A stretch of DNA of 37,590 bases from Akkermansiaceae bacterium. GTDB taxonomy: Bacteria; Verrucomicrobiota; Verrucomicrobiia; Verrucomicrobiales; Akkermansiaceae. Position numbers and translations under genes: made by a program. Shown here piece after piece: positions 7,829 to 17,291 of this stretch. The DNA lies in the NCBI GenBank assembly GCA_025354565.1, contig JANXMQ010000139.1:1-37590 (forward strand), written 5' to 3'. The notes below the pieces were generated by a model. The model saw only the letters and a list, made by a program, of their open reading frames with translations, did no database searches and was not told where the DNA came from. How positions within the stretch are numbered: position 1 is the first letter of the stretch; every line of letters starts with the position of its first letter.

Positions 7829-10318
7829 ATGAAAGTCACTTCCTTGTGGATGCTGGCGGCGCTGATCATTTCCACCGGGCTTGGAATGAGCGCCGAAGAA
7901 ATGGCCGATCCCACCGGCATCCTGAAAAAACCAATCCCCGATAAGCTGGTGGTACTGACTTTCGATGATGGCCCGGCGAGTCATTACAGTGTGGTCGCGC
8001 CGATACTAAAGCAGCATGGCTTCGGGGGCACCTTCTATATTTGTGACTTCGATTCCTTCCGCACGCGCAAGGATTGGTATCTGACGTGGCGGCAGATGAG
8101 AGCGATGGCTCAGGACGGACTGGAGATCGGCAACCACACCAGCGGTCATGCGGGTGGAGCTTCGATCCAGTATTTCCTGACCATGGAAGATGCCTTGATA
8201 GCGAACGGAATTCCCAAGCCGACCACCATCGCCTGGCCGGTCTATCAGTCGAACCCGAAGACCTATCCGGATCTATCAGCGAACGGCTACACCTTCGGTC
8301 GCGGCGGTTACAAACGTCCCTATCGCCCGACGGTGGACCATCCCTTCGATATCCCGGGGATGGAACCGAGGACCATCGAGGATTTCGTCAAAACGGTGCG
8401 ACAAGCGGCAGGCGGCCGGATCGTCGTGCTGACTTATCACGGGATTCCGGACATCGAGCATCCGCCGGTCACTCTGGACCCGGCCATTTTCCGGGGGCAA
8501 ATGCAGTATCTGCAGGACAACCACTATCAGGTCATCGCCCTGCGCGACTTGGCTAAATTTATCGATCCCGCGAAAGCAGCCAAACTCCCGCCCACTCCGC
8601 GCGATTACAAACCCACCGGCACGGAACCGCTCGCCAGCGAGGAAAAATCGGCGGTTAGAGTGGATCTGTCGGGGACTCCCGCAGTGAATGCGCCGATTCC
8701 CGAGAAGAAACCCGACGTAAAATTGGATGTTCCAGAGCTCGTCATCCCTGAGGATGGCGGAGGAATCGTGTTAGGCAGCGACCTAGCGTATCACGTTCCC
8801 AAAGGACCGGCTTTCGGAATGAAATGGATCCTGTCCGGTCCCGGCAAGCTGATCAAAACGGGCGAAGGCGAGTTGCGCCTGGCGGATGTCCAGAACACTC
8901 ACGGCGGCACAGTGATCCACGAGGGCACGCTAACCGTCCGCGTGGCGAAGAACGCGCTCGGCAGCGGGACGGTAACGGTGGACGAGGGCGGGATGTTCCA
9001 AATTTCCAACATGAGCGGCAGCAATCCGCTGTTTCTAAACGGCGGTGCGCTGCATGCGGCGGATGGCTTTGGCAGCCGTTGGGATGCGGACATTTCCGTG
9101 AAAGGTGAGGTGCTGATCAGTGCCTACAATTCTCTCGAACTCAACTCCCAGCGCGGCGGCATCAGCGGGCCGGGCGGACTCACCATGGCGGGCAATCGCA
9201 ACGTGTGGGGACGTTTCAGCAACGAAGGCAAATTGGTCCTCGGCGGCAAAAACACCTACACCGGTCCCACCATCGCGAGGTTCGGCACGCTCGTCCTTGT
9301 CAAGACCTCCGCCCTCTATGGCGCGGATACGGCCCAATGGACGGCGGACAATCTCCGTGTCCACCAGGGGGCGACCTTGGTGCTGAAGTGCGGTGGGCCC
9401 GATGAATTCACCGGCGCACCGCTCGCGCTGTTAGTGAAGCGGCTAACCCAAACTAACGGAGCCAATGGTCTGATGGGCGGTGCCATCCTGTGCCTCGACA
9501 CCAGCAACGCGAAGGCCCCGGTCGTGGTGGATGCGGATCTCGTCGATGCGCCGGGATCGGACGGCGGTGGCTTTGATTTCACGAAATCCGGCGAAGGGAC
9601 TTTGGTGTTGGTGGGGAAAAACACGTTCACCGGACGGACCCACATTGAGCGCGGAATACTAAGCGTGAATTCTTTGAATCGCATCGGCAAAGGCAAGGTC
9701 GCGCATAGCAGCTTGGGCGCGCCAACTAACATCGATGCGGCGGAGATCCTGCTAGGCCAAGGCGACGGCACCGTTCCCAAAGCGGATGGTGCGTGCGGAT
9801 TGATCTACACCGGCAGCGGGGAAATCACCGACCGGGGCATCAATCTGGCTGGAGGGAATTCCATCCTGACTTTTGCACAAGCCGGCACGGGCTTGCTCAA
9901 GTTAGCCGGTCCCATCGTGATCTCCGGCTATGGCGCTGGCAAAGAAATCGTGCTGGGTGGCGATTCTTCCGGTCTTGGTGAGCTTGCGGGCGACCTGCCC
10001 GATCCTCACGATCGCACGGGTAAGGCCAAGACATCCATCACCAAAACGGGCAGCGGCACTTGGACGCTTTCAGGGACGAACACCTACAGCGGCCAGACGC
10101 TGGTAAAACAAGGGACGCTGCAGATTGCCAAATCGACAAGCGTCGGCAAGGCGGCGGATATACAAATTGCGCAAGGCGCCAAGCTGGGATTGGATTTCAG
10201 CAGCGCGGTGACCGTCGCCAAGCTGACAATCGATGGAAAAGCCCAATCCGCCGGAACGTATTCAGCGGCTAACTGTCCAGCGGCGATCATCGGGAAAGGC
10301 ACGCTCATGGTGAAATGA
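7829..10318 (+). CDS. polysaccharide deacetylase (CE4/NodB) fused to autotransporter-associated beta-strand repeats
   Basis: 829 residues from the ATG at 7829, chosen because it starts a signal peptide (MKVTSLWMLAALIISTGLGM); the frame opens at 7799. Residues about 35-245 are a NodB-homology deacetylase: motif 1 LTFDDGP (Asp46, Asp47), motif 2 HTSGH (His103, His107), a KRPYRP segment near 162-167 in the place of motif 3, and LTYHG (His204). All metal and base residues look present, so it should remove N- or O-acetyl groups from a glycan. From about residue 290 to the end come autotransporter-associated beta-strand repeats (for example SGTNTYSGQTLVKQGTL), which are predicted to fold as a parallel beta-solenoid. 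There is no C-terminal beta-barrel or sorting signal. The enzyme may be displayed on a fibre-like stalk; that is inference. Confidence 0.88.
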   Translation: MKVTSLWMLAALIISTGLGMSAEEMADPTGILKKPIPDKLVVLTFDDGPASHYSVVAPILKQHGFGGTFYICDFDSFRTRKDWYLTWRQMRAMAQDGLEIGNHTSGHAGGASIQYFLTMEDALIANGIPKPTTIAWPVYQSNPKTYPDLSANGYTFGRGGYKRPYRPTVDHPFDIPGMEPRTIEDFVKTVRQAAGGRIVVLTYHGIPDIEHPPVTLDPAIFRGQMQYLQDNHYQVIALRDLAKFIDPAKAAKLPPTPRDYKPTGTEPLASEEKSAVRVDLSGTPAVNAPIPEKKPDVKLDVPELVIPEDGGGIVLGSDLAYHVPKGPAFGMKWILSGPGKLIKTGEGELRLADVQNTHGGTVIHEGTLTVRVAKNALGSGTVTVDEGGMFQISNMSGSNPLFLNGGALHAADGFGSRWDADISVKGEVLISAYNSLELNSQRGGISGPGGLTMAGNRNVWGRFSNEGKLVLGGKNTYTGPTIARFGTLVLVKTSALYGADTAQWTADNLRVHQGATLVLKCGGPDEFTGAPLALLVKRLTQTNGANGLMGGAILCLDTSNAKAPVVVDADLVDAPGSDGGGFDFTKSGEGTLVLVGKNTFTGRTHIERGILSVNSLNRIGKGKVAHSSLGAPTNIDAAEILLGQGDGTVPKADGACGLIYTGSGEITDRGINLAGGNSILTFAQAGTGLLKLAGPIVISGYGAGKEIVLGGDSSGLGELAGDLPDPHDRTGKAKTSITKTGSGTWTLSGTNTYSGQTLVKQGTLQIAKSTSVGKAADIQIAQGAKLGLDFSSAVTVAKLTIDGKAQSAGTYSAANCPAAIIGKGTLMVK

Positions 10319-10362
10319 TACTGCCGGTTAGTTGGTTTCCCCACTCAAAGCCACACCACACC

Positions 10363-13300
10363 ATGAAATTCCAGATCCTCCTCTTGCTACTCGCGTTCTT
10401 CGCGAACGCCACATCCGCAGCCGAGCCGCTGCACTACAATCGGGATATCCGGCCTATTTTGTCGGACAACTGCTTCGCGTGCCATGGCCCGGACAAGGCC
10501 AAGCAGAAATCCGGATTGCGGCTTGACGTGCGCGAAATGGCGATTGCTCCAGCGAAGTCGGGTGACATTGCGATCGTGCCGGGGAAAATCAGCGAAAGCG
10601 CGTTGGTCGCGCATATTTTCTCAGACGACGAGGACGAGATTATGCCACCGCCGAAGTCGCACAAGACACTCACTGCGACACAGAAGGAGATGCTCAAACA
10701 ATGGATCGCGGAGGGTGCGAAGTATGAGTTGCACTGGGCCTTCCAGCCCGTGCAGCCGGTGAAGGTGCCGGCTGCTTCAGATTTTCCGAAGGCGGATGCG
10801 GTGCTGCTGCAATGGGCGAAAAATCCGATAGATTGGTTCATTCTGCAGAAACTCACCGAACGCGGGTTGAAACCTTCGCCACATGCGGTGGCTGGCACCC
10901 TCGCGCGGCGCATGGCGCTTGATCTCACGGGGCTGCCGCCGCGCACGGAAGCACTGAAGCGATTCGATCCCGCAAAACCCGATGACTACATCACGGCAAA
11001 TTTTTCCTCGCCGCATTACGGTGAGCGCATGGCGGTGGACTGGCTGGACGCGGCGCGTTTTGCCGACACGCAGGGCTATCAGAACGATCCTGACCAGGAC
11101 ATGCATCCGTGGCGCGACTGGGTGATCGCGGCCTTCAACAAGAACATGCGCTTCGATCAGTTCACCATCGAGCAGCTCGCGGGCGATCTGCTGCCGGGCG
11201 CAACGATCGAGCAGCGGGTGGCGACGGGATTTCATCGCAACCACCGGGTCAATGTGGAGGGCGGCGTCATCGCGGCGGAGTTCATCGCGGAATACACGGC
11301 GGACCGCGTGGAGACGACGGCGGAGGTGTGGCTGGGTCTAACATTCAACTGCACACGCTGCCACGACCACAAGTTCGACCCGCTCACGCAGAAGGATTTT
11401 TACAGCATGAAGGCGTTTTTTAACAATGTGGGCGAGCAGGGCGACGGCGTGCTGGACAAGGTCGTGACGGCGTCGGCGGAGTTGGAGAAACAAATCTCGC
11501 CGCTTCAGGCCGAGGCAAGGGCGCTTCAGGAGAATCTCGCGAAGCAGGCCGTCAACCCCGCAGTCGTGCGCACGTGGGCTAACCGGCTTGTGAAGCAGCG
11601 GCTCGCGTGGCAGCCATTCGAGATCGCCAAGGTCGCAGCACCGCAGGGCAATCCGAAGGCGACCAGCGATGCGCGCGCATTTGATCTCAGCCCCGTGAAG
11701 GGCGGCAAGCCCGACGGGAAGCGCGGCAAGAAGGCCAAAGCGAGCCCCGAGGATCCGGTCGTGGTGACGTTGAAAATTCCCGCCGGAAAAAAGATCACCG
11801 CATTGCGCCTTGAATGCTCCACCGAGGCCGACGATGCGAACGTCACGCTCGGGCGCATCTCAGTGCAAAGCGTAAAAAAGATGGCGCTCGCGATGACGGG
11901 CGCGGCCGAGGGCGTTTCGCTGAAGTCCACCGATGCCGAGCGTGCGCTCACCATTCCGGGCGGGAAAAGCGTGACGTTGTCTCCAGGACCTAACAAGCCG
12001 CCGGAGTCGCTCGTGTGGCAGCTCGCAGCGCCGTTAGAGACGAAGGGCGCAGGAGAGACGCTGGAAATTTCCGTCGCCGTGAACAGCAGCGCGAGCGAGA
12101 CCGAGTGGCGGATTTTGTTCACTGAATCGCCTGGGGATCAACTCGTCGCCGAAGCCACGCTCGACATCGCGGAGAAGAATCCCGCGACACTCATTCGCGC
12201 CGAGGCAGTCACGCTGGAGCGGGAATTCCTGCTCGCTCGCGCGGAGGCAAAGGACGCACGTGCGAAAATCGCCGGGCTGAACGAACGCATCGAAGCCATC
12301 CGCCAGCGGCAACCCTCAGCCATCGTGATGAGTGAACTCGCAAAGCCGAAGGACACGTTCATCCTCATGCGCGGCGCGTATGACCAACCGGGCGACAAGG
12401 TCAGCGCAGCCACGCCCGTGGTTCTGCCGCCGATGCCAAAAGATCTGCCGCCAAACCGCCTCGGCCTCGCACGCTGGCTCGTGAGTCCGGGAAATCCGCT
12501 CACCGCGCGCGTGACAGTCAACCGGCTGTGGCAGTCCGTCTTCGGCACCGGACTTGTGCGGACGAGCGAGGACTTCGGAGCGCAAGGCGAGGCACCGAGC
12601 CATCCCGAAATGCTCGACTGGCTTGCGGGCGAATTCGTGCGCAGCGGTTGGGACGTGCAGCACCTGCTGCGGCTCATGCTCACCAGCGCGACCTATCAAC
12701 AAAGCTCGCGTGTCACGCCCGCGCTCATCGCCGCCGATCCTGACAACCGGCTGCTCGCACGCGGCCCGCGCTTCCGCATGAACGCGGAATTTGTGCGCGA
12801 CCAAGCGCTCGACGCAGCGGGCTTGCTCTCGGAAAAAGTCGGCGGAAAATCCGTAAAGCCCTATCAGCCACCGGGCCTCTATGAACTTGTCACCGCCGGC
12901 AAAGGAACCAAGACGTGGATCCAGGACAAAGGTGAGGACCAATACCGACGCAGCCTTTACACGTATTGGAAACGCACCGTGCCCCATCCCGCGATGATCG
13001 CATTCGACGCACCAGGCCGCGAAGTCTGCGCCGTGCGCCGCCCACGTTCTAACACGCCACTCCAAGCGCTCAACCTGATGAACGATCCCACCTACATCGA
13101 GGCCGCGCGCAACCTCGCGCTGCGGATGATCACGGTCGCGCCTAACGTGCCCGCGCAAATCCAGCACGGCTATCGACTGCTACTTACCCGCGACGCCACC
13201 GCCGCCGAACTCGCCGTGCTCACCCGCGCCTACGAGCGCACGCGCACGGAATTCACCAAAAATCCGAACGCCGCAAACGGTCTGCTGAAAACCGGCGAAG

Positions 13301-13401
13301 CGTCACCCGCGCAGCAGACGATCAATCCCGCCGTGCTCGCCGCGATGACAAATGTCGCCAGCACGATGCTCTGCCTCGATGAAACCGTCACCAAGGAATG
13401 A
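10363..13401 (+). CDS. PSD1 / DUF1549 / DUF1553 protein with planctomycete-type cytochrome c domain
   Basis: About 1012 residues; the ATG at 10363 gives the signal peptide MKFQILLLLLAFFANATSAA, whereas the frame opens at 10315 with an unconvincing extension. Domain order: PSCyt1 with heme motif C37-F-A-C-H41 (about 25-110); DUF1549/PSCyt2 (about 150-360) with DWLDAARFADTQGYQ and CTRCHDHKFDPL; a variable Lys-rich middle (GKRGKKAKASPEDP near 470); DUF1553/PSD1 (about 690-980) with NRLWQSVFGTGLVRTSEDFG and RRPRSNTPLQALNLMNDP. This architecture is highly multiplied in Planctomycetes and Verrucomicrobia and is usually followed by a DUF1501 gene, as here. An exported heme protein linked to polysaccharide oxidation or turnover is proposed for the family, but its reaction is not established. 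Confidence 0.93.
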   Translation: MKFQILLLLLAFFANATSAAEPLHYNRDIRPILSDNCFACHGPDKAKQKSGLRLDVREMAIAPAKSGDIAIVPGKISESALVAHIFSDDEDEIMPPPKSHKTLTATQKEMLKQWIAEGAKYELHWAFQPVQPVKVPAASDFPKADAVLLQWAKNPIDWFILQKLTERGLKPSPHAVAGTLARRMALDLTGLPPRTEALKRFDPAKPDDYITANFSSPHYGERMAVDWLDAARFADTQGYQNDPDQDMHPWRDWVIAAFNKNMRFDQFTIEQLAGDLLPGATIEQRVATGFHRNHRVNVEGGVIAAEFIAEYTADRVETTAEVWLGLTFNCTRCHDHKFDPLTQKDFYSMKAFFNNVGEQGDGVLDKVVTASAELEKQISPLQAEARALQENLAKQAVNPAVVRTWANRLVKQRLAWQPFEIAKVAAPQGNPKATSDARAFDLSPVKGGKPDGKRGKKAKASPEDPVVVTLKIPAGKKITALRLECSTEADDANVTLGRISVQSVKKMALAMTGAAEGVSLKSTDAERALTIPGGKSVTLSPGPNKPPESLVWQLAAPLETKGAGETLEISVAVNSSASETEWRILFTESPGDQLVAEATLDIAEKNPATLIRAEAVTLEREFLLARAEAKDARAKIAGLNERIEAIRQRQPSAIVMSELAKPKDTFILMRGAYDQPGDKVSAATPVVLPPMPKDLPPNRLGLARWLVSPGNPLTARVTVNRLWQSVFGTGLVRTSEDFGAQGEAPSHPEMLDWLAGEFVRSGWDVQHLLRLMLTSATYQQSSRVTPALIAADPDNRLLARGPRFRMNAEFVRDQALDAAGLLSEKVGGKSVKPYQPPGLYELVTAGKGTKTWIQDKGEDQYRRSLYTYWKRTVPHPAMIAFDAPGREVCAVRRPRSNTPLQALNLMNDPTYIEAARNLALRMITVAPNVPAQIQHGYRLLLTRDATAAELAVLTRAYERTRTEFTKNPNAANGLLKTGEASPAQQTINPAVLAAMTNVASTMLCLDETVTKE

Positions 13402-13513
13402 ATGCGATGAAGTCAATTCACCTTCAGCCCTTCGAGCTTAGCCAGTTTCTTCGCCTTTGCGTCGAAGCTCCAAGAAATATCGCACCTATTTTCAACTCTA
13501 ATATGGATTGCCC

Positions 13514-14950
13514 ATGAACCTATACCCCGCCATCGACATCAGCCGCCGCCAGTTCCTCGCGCGCGGCACGGCCGCCGCTGGCGCCGCCGCGCTCGCCTCG
13601 CTGTTGAATTCTGGCAGTGCGTCTGAAGCCAGCGGACTCACTGGACTCCCTCATTTTGCGCCGAAGGCGAAACGCATCATCTGGCTCACGCAGAGCGGGG
13701 CGCCATCGCAGTTCGAACTCTTCGATCCGAAGCCCGGGCTGAGGGATCTCTTCAACAAGGATCTGCCTGATAGCATTCGCGGCACGCAGCGGCTCACCGG
13801 GATGACCGCGAAGCAAGCGCGTTTCCCTGTCGCACCGAGCGCGTATCAATTTTCCAAACACGGAAAGTGCGGGATGGAGCTGAGCGAGTTGTTGCCATTC
13901 ACCGCGAAGCACGCGGACGATCTCTGCCTCATCCGCTCGATGAACACCGAGGCGATCAACCACGATCCCGCGATGACCCTGTTGCAAACGGGACACCAAA
14001 TTTCCGGACGCCCGTCCTTCGGCTCATGGATTTCCTACGGCCTCGGCAGTGTGAATGAAAACCTGCCCGCGTTCATCGTACTCATCTCGAAACCGAGCGG
14101 TGGCACGAATGCGCAGCCGCTCGCCGAACGCATGTGGGGCAGCGGGTTTCTCCCGGCGAAATACCAAGGCGTGCGGATGAACTCCGGCAAGGATCCCGTG
14201 CTCTACCTTTCAAATCCCGAAGGCATGACCACCGATAGCCGCCGCGCGATGCTCAATGATCTTGGCGCACTGAACCGCATGAAACTCGCCGACTATCAGG
14301 ATCCGGAAATCCAGGCGCGCATTGACCAGTTTGAAATGGCGTTCCGCATGCAGGCCAGTGTGCCCGACCTCGCCGACCTTTCAAAAGAATCCGCGCAGAC
14401 TTTCGAGAACTACGGCCCCGAGTCGCGCAAGCCCGGCACCTATGCCGCGAACTGTCTGATGGCGCGGCGGCTTGCCGAGCGCGGCGTGCGTTTCATCCAG
14501 CTCTATCATCGCGGCTGGGATCAGCACGCGAGGCTGCCACGTGATATTAAGAGCCAGTGCTTCGACACCGACCAACCGACCGCCGCGTTGCTAACCGATT
14601 TGAAAGAGCGCGGACTTTTCGACGAGACGCTCATCGTGTGGGGCGGTGAATTCGGGCGCACCGTGTATTCGCAGGGCGTGCTCACTGCGGACAACTACGG
14701 CCGCGATCATCACCCGCGCTGTTTCAGCCTGTGGGTCGCCGGTGCCGGCATCAAACGCGGCCACGTCATCGGGCAAACCGACGATTTCAGCTACAACATC
14801 CTGAAAGATCCCGTCCACATCCACGACCTCAACGCCACGCTCATGCAGCAACTCGGCATCGATCACACCCGCCTCACCTTCCGTAACCAAGGCCGCGACT
14901 ATCGCCTAACAGACGTTCACGGCAACCTCGTGAAGGACATGCTCGCTTAA
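13514..14950 (+). CDS. DUF1501 protein with Tat signal
   Basis: 478 residues. The ATG at 13514 is preferred over the TTG at 13508. The N-terminus carries a twin-arginine signal (S10-R-R-Q-F-L-A-R-G, then an Ala-rich hydrophobic stretch), so the folded protein is exported. The body matches the DUF1501 family, an alkaline-phosphatase-like fold: IIWLTQSGAPSQFELFDPKP, GKCGMELSELLP, WDQHARLPRD and VWGGEFGRT(V)Y, with YGRDHHPRCFSLWVAGAG near the end. It lies about 110 bases after the PSD1 gene, the usual neighbour pair. In this context the two may form one exported complex acting on glycans; the activity is unknown. Confidence 0.93.
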   Translation: MNLYPAIDISRRQFLARGTAAAGAAALASLLNSGSASEASGLTGLPHFAPKAKRIIWLTQSGAPSQFELFDPKPGLRDLFNKDLPDSIRGTQRLTGMTAKQARFPVAPSAYQFSKHGKCGMELSELLPFTAKHADDLCLIRSMNTEAINHDPAMTLLQTGHQISGRPSFGSWISYGLGSVNENLPAFIVLISKPSGGTNAQPLAERMWGSGFLPAKYQGVRMNSGKDPVLYLSNPEGMTTDSRRAMLNDLGALNRMKLADYQDPEIQARIDQFEMAFRMQASVPDLADLSKESAQTFENYGPESRKPGTYAANCLMARRLAERGVRFIQLYHRGWDQHARLPRDIKSQCFDTDQPTAALLTDLKERGLFDETLIVWGGEFGRTVYSQGVLTADNYGRDHHPRCFSLWVAGAGIKRGHVIGQTDDFSYNILKDPVHIHDLNATLMQQLGIDHTRLTFRNQGRDYRLTDVHGNLVKDMLA

Positions 14951-14971
14951 CCCACTGCAAATCACCGAACC

Positions 14972-15676
14972 ATGAAACCTAGCCTCAAACTCCTCGCCAT
15001 CCTACTGCTCGCACCACTGGCCTTTCTGAAGGCAGCCGAACCAATCCCGGCCTTCACGACTGGGACTCGCATCTTGTTTCAAGGAGACTCTATCACTGAC
15101 GGCAATCGCGGGCGCAGTCCGGATCCAAATCACATTCTCGGACACGGCTATGCCTTCATCCTAGCAGCGAAATTTGGCGCGGCGTTTCCAGAGGCGAAGC
15201 TGGAGTTCTTCAATCGTGGCGTCAGCGGCAACACCGTGCTCGATCTGGAGAAGCGCTGGCAGAAGGACACTCTCGATCTGAAGCCGGACGTGCTGAGTAT
15301 TCTCGTCGGCGTGAATGACAGACACGGCGTGCCGCTCGAAAAATACGAGCAGACCTACGACAAACTCATCACGGACGCAAAAGCTGCCAATCCCCAAGTT
15401 AAGATCGTTCTCTGCGAGCCGTTCATGGTCGATCATCTCGCGACCACGCCGCAGCACGGCTCGTCAAATGAGGACATCACCAAGCGTCAGGAAGTCGTGG
15501 CCCGGCTTGCGAAGAAACACGGCGCGGCGCTTGTGCGATTCCAGGTGGCGCTCGACCACGCCACCGAACGAGCTCCTGCCAACCACTGGATCTGGGATGA
15601 TGTTCATCCGACTTACTCCGGTCATCAAATCCTCGCCGACGAATGGGAGCGCACGGTCCGTGAATTTTGGAAATAA
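14972..15676 (+). CDS. secreted SGNH/GDSL hydrolase (probable glycan esterase)
   Basis: 234 residues with signal peptide MKPSLKLLAILLLAPLAFLKA. The four SGNH blocks are visible: FQGDSITDGN (Ser40 nucleophile), the Gly in NRGVSGNTV, Asn in LVGVNDRHG, and the Asp-His pair in WDDVHPTYSGH. The length is normal for single-domain carbohydrate esterases of this superfamily. It starts 22 bases after the DUF1501 stop, so it is probably in the same transcript. In a locus rich in sulfatases and a deacetylase, removal of O-acetyl or other acyl groups from polysaccharide is the best guess. A lipase or thioesterase role is less likely because of the context. Confidence 0.9.
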   Translation: MKPSLKLLAILLLAPLAFLKAAEPIPAFTTGTRILFQGDSITDGNRGRSPDPNHILGHGYAFILAAKFGAAFPEAKLEFFNRGVSGNTVLDLEKRWQKDTLDLKPDVLSILVGVNDRHGVPLEKYEQTYDKLITDAKAANPQVKIVLCEPFMVDHLATTPQHGSSNEDITKRQEVVARLAKKHGAALVRFQVALDHATERAPANHWIWDDVHPTYSGHQILADEWERTVREFWK

Positions 15677-15736
15677 TCCATGAATGGAAATTGGTCCCAA
15701 TTCCGCGGCTTGGAGATCGCCGCCGCCAGACGCATC

Positions 15737-16075
15737 ATGGTTCGTTTCCTTGCTGCAGCCTATGTTGTATTTAGCCTGCCGTGTCCTGCTGACGTGCTCC
15801 CACCTGTTGAAAACGAGGCTACCAAAAACCTCGTAACGCCGACCAAGGGCCAGCTTGAGTTCCAGGAAATACACAAAACTGACGCCCCCTTCCACCGCGT
15901 TTGCTTCGATCATCCTTTCCTATGGCGGATATGCGGTGCAACGCGACGGATGGAAGTCCGACAGTCTCTACCTCTTCATGAAGCAGACCCGTCCCAATTG
16001 GGGGCACTGGCGGGCCATCGACGCGGCTCTGCAACTCAGCGCCTACGGGCGGCCAACAGTGAATGGTAACCCAAG
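15737..16075 (+). pseudogene. heparinase II/III-like protein, truncated and frameshifted remnant
   Basis: In the frame through 15890-16075 the translation SYGGYAVQRDGWKSDSLYLF, then GHWRAIDAALQLSAYGRPTV, matches the central beta-sandwich part of heparinase II/III-family lyases (the Gly-Gly-Tyr-x-Val-x-Arg strand, the conserved His-x5-Asp pattern and the AYGR strand). The frame is not open to an acceptable start or to a normal end: neither the helical N-terminal toroid (several hundred residues) nor the C-terminus is present. A different frame from an ATG at 15737 gives a signal-peptide-like start (MVRFLAAAYVVFSLPCPADV), so at least one frameshift separates the pieces. I call it debris of a polysaccharide lyase gene. 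Confidence 0.6.
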
Positions 16076-16128
16076 TCCGAGGAAAAATCGTCCAATCCTA
16101 ACGGCGTTTCAAATTACACATCGACATC

Positions 16129-17232
16129 ATGACAGCGGAAAAACTAACTATAATCTCCATTCAATTCCGCAGTTGTTACTTTTTTCTATCAGCTTGGATA
16201 CTGACTTTCGCGATGCTTGTCCATGCTGAGACATTCAAGGCCACCGACTACGGTGCCGTGGGCGACGACAAGACCGACAACACCGCCGCGTTTACGAAAT
16301 GCCTGGACGCAATCATCGCGGCCGGGGGCGGGAAAATGTTGATCCCGGAAGGCGTCTATCGCGGCCGCATCGTGGTTCCTCCGGTTTCCAAACCGCTGCC
16401 TAGCTGGATGACGGTGGAGATTGAAGGCGCGGACGAACCCACCCCAGTTTTCGGCACCATCGGAAATTTTCCACTGCAAAACAAAGGCACGATCATCAAA
16501 TCCCTAGCCGAAACAGGCGACGCGGTCATCTTCGCTAGGCCGTCCCCTAATTCCCTCTACGGCGGATTTTCCGCAGTGTATGTAGTCATCCGCAACCTAG
16601 ATGTGCGAACCTATGACAATCCTGGCATCGGCGGTATCATTCTCCAGCACGCCTTGCAGTGCAAACTGGAGAACGTTTTCATCAACACCGGCGTTTACAA
16701 TGTTAGAGCCTCGAAGCCGACTCACGGAACCAGTGGCTTGATTACACCTGCCGCTAACAACGCCGCGTGGACTGTCCTGCGGAATGTCACCGTCACCGGC
16801 TATCACAATGGCATCGTGGTTAACGAGCACACGGATGGCGATAACATCGTCATAGGAAGCAATATCCACGGCCTGAACTTTGAGCGCGCCCATCACGCCT
16901 CCCGGTTCGCAAGGGTTTGTTCGTGTCGCAATGCGAACACCGTGATGGTCAGCGGAGCCCACGGGTTCTCGATTGAACAATTGGACATCGAACAGCCCGG
17001 CCCTAACCAGACGGATCAACAAAATGAGTGGCAGGCAACTGCCAGCGATGTGAGCGACCCTAGCAATCTCGGCGTGGCCGACATCAACTACTGGGTCGTC
17101 ATCGGAAATGTGGGCGCGCGCGATGTGTTTATTAAGCAGGGAGGCGCAAGCATCCAGTCCCGGCGGATCGGATCTCCGCGAAATTTCGAAACCAAAAATC
17201 CTGATGTTCCGACATCTGAAATCACAAAATAA
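16129..17232 (+). CDS. pectate-lyase-superfamily right-handed beta-helix protein, secreted
   Basis: 367 residues. The N-terminus is long but has one hydrophobic segment ending LTFAMLVHA, consistent with a signal peptide. The first module, FKATDYGAVGDDKTDNTAAF at about residues 35-54, is the entry strand of the Pectate_lyase_3 / GH28-like family, followed by AGGGKMLIPEGVY and many short Asn/Gly-rich turns of a parallel beta-helix (about 60-340). The family includes lyases, glycoside hydrolases and epimerases, so bond specificity cannot be named. It lies between two gene remnants (heparinase-like and sialate-esterase-like) but itself shows no break. It probably cleaves or binds the backbone of the same sulfated polysaccharide. 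Confidence 0.82.
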   Translation: MTAEKLTIISIQFRSCYFFLSAWILTFAMLVHAETFKATDYGAVGDDKTDNTAAFTKCLDAIIAAGGGKMLIPEGVYRGRIVVPPVSKPLPSWMTVEIEGADEPTPVFGTIGNFPLQNKGTIIKSLAETGDAVIFARPSPNSLYGGFSAVYVVIRNLDVRTYDNPGIGGIILQHALQCKLENVFINTGVYNVRASKPTHGTSGLITPAANNAAWTVLRNVTVTGYHNGIVVNEHTDGDNIVIGSNIHGLNFERAHHASRFARVCSCRNANTVMVSGAHGFSIEQLDIEQPGPNQTDQQNEWQATASDVSDPSNLGVADINYWVVIGNVGARDVFIKQGGASIQSRRIGSPRNFETKNPDVPTSEITK

Positions 17233-17291
17233 ACAAGCCCGCAACTAACGACCTTGATTCACTGTATCCTACAAAACCAATTCCTTTTCCC

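Noticed and set aside
13413-13505. Short minus-strand frame ending WSFDAKAKKLAKLEGLKVN
   Set aside because: It reads like the tail of a real protein, so it may be more gene debris, but it is too short to identify and has no start.
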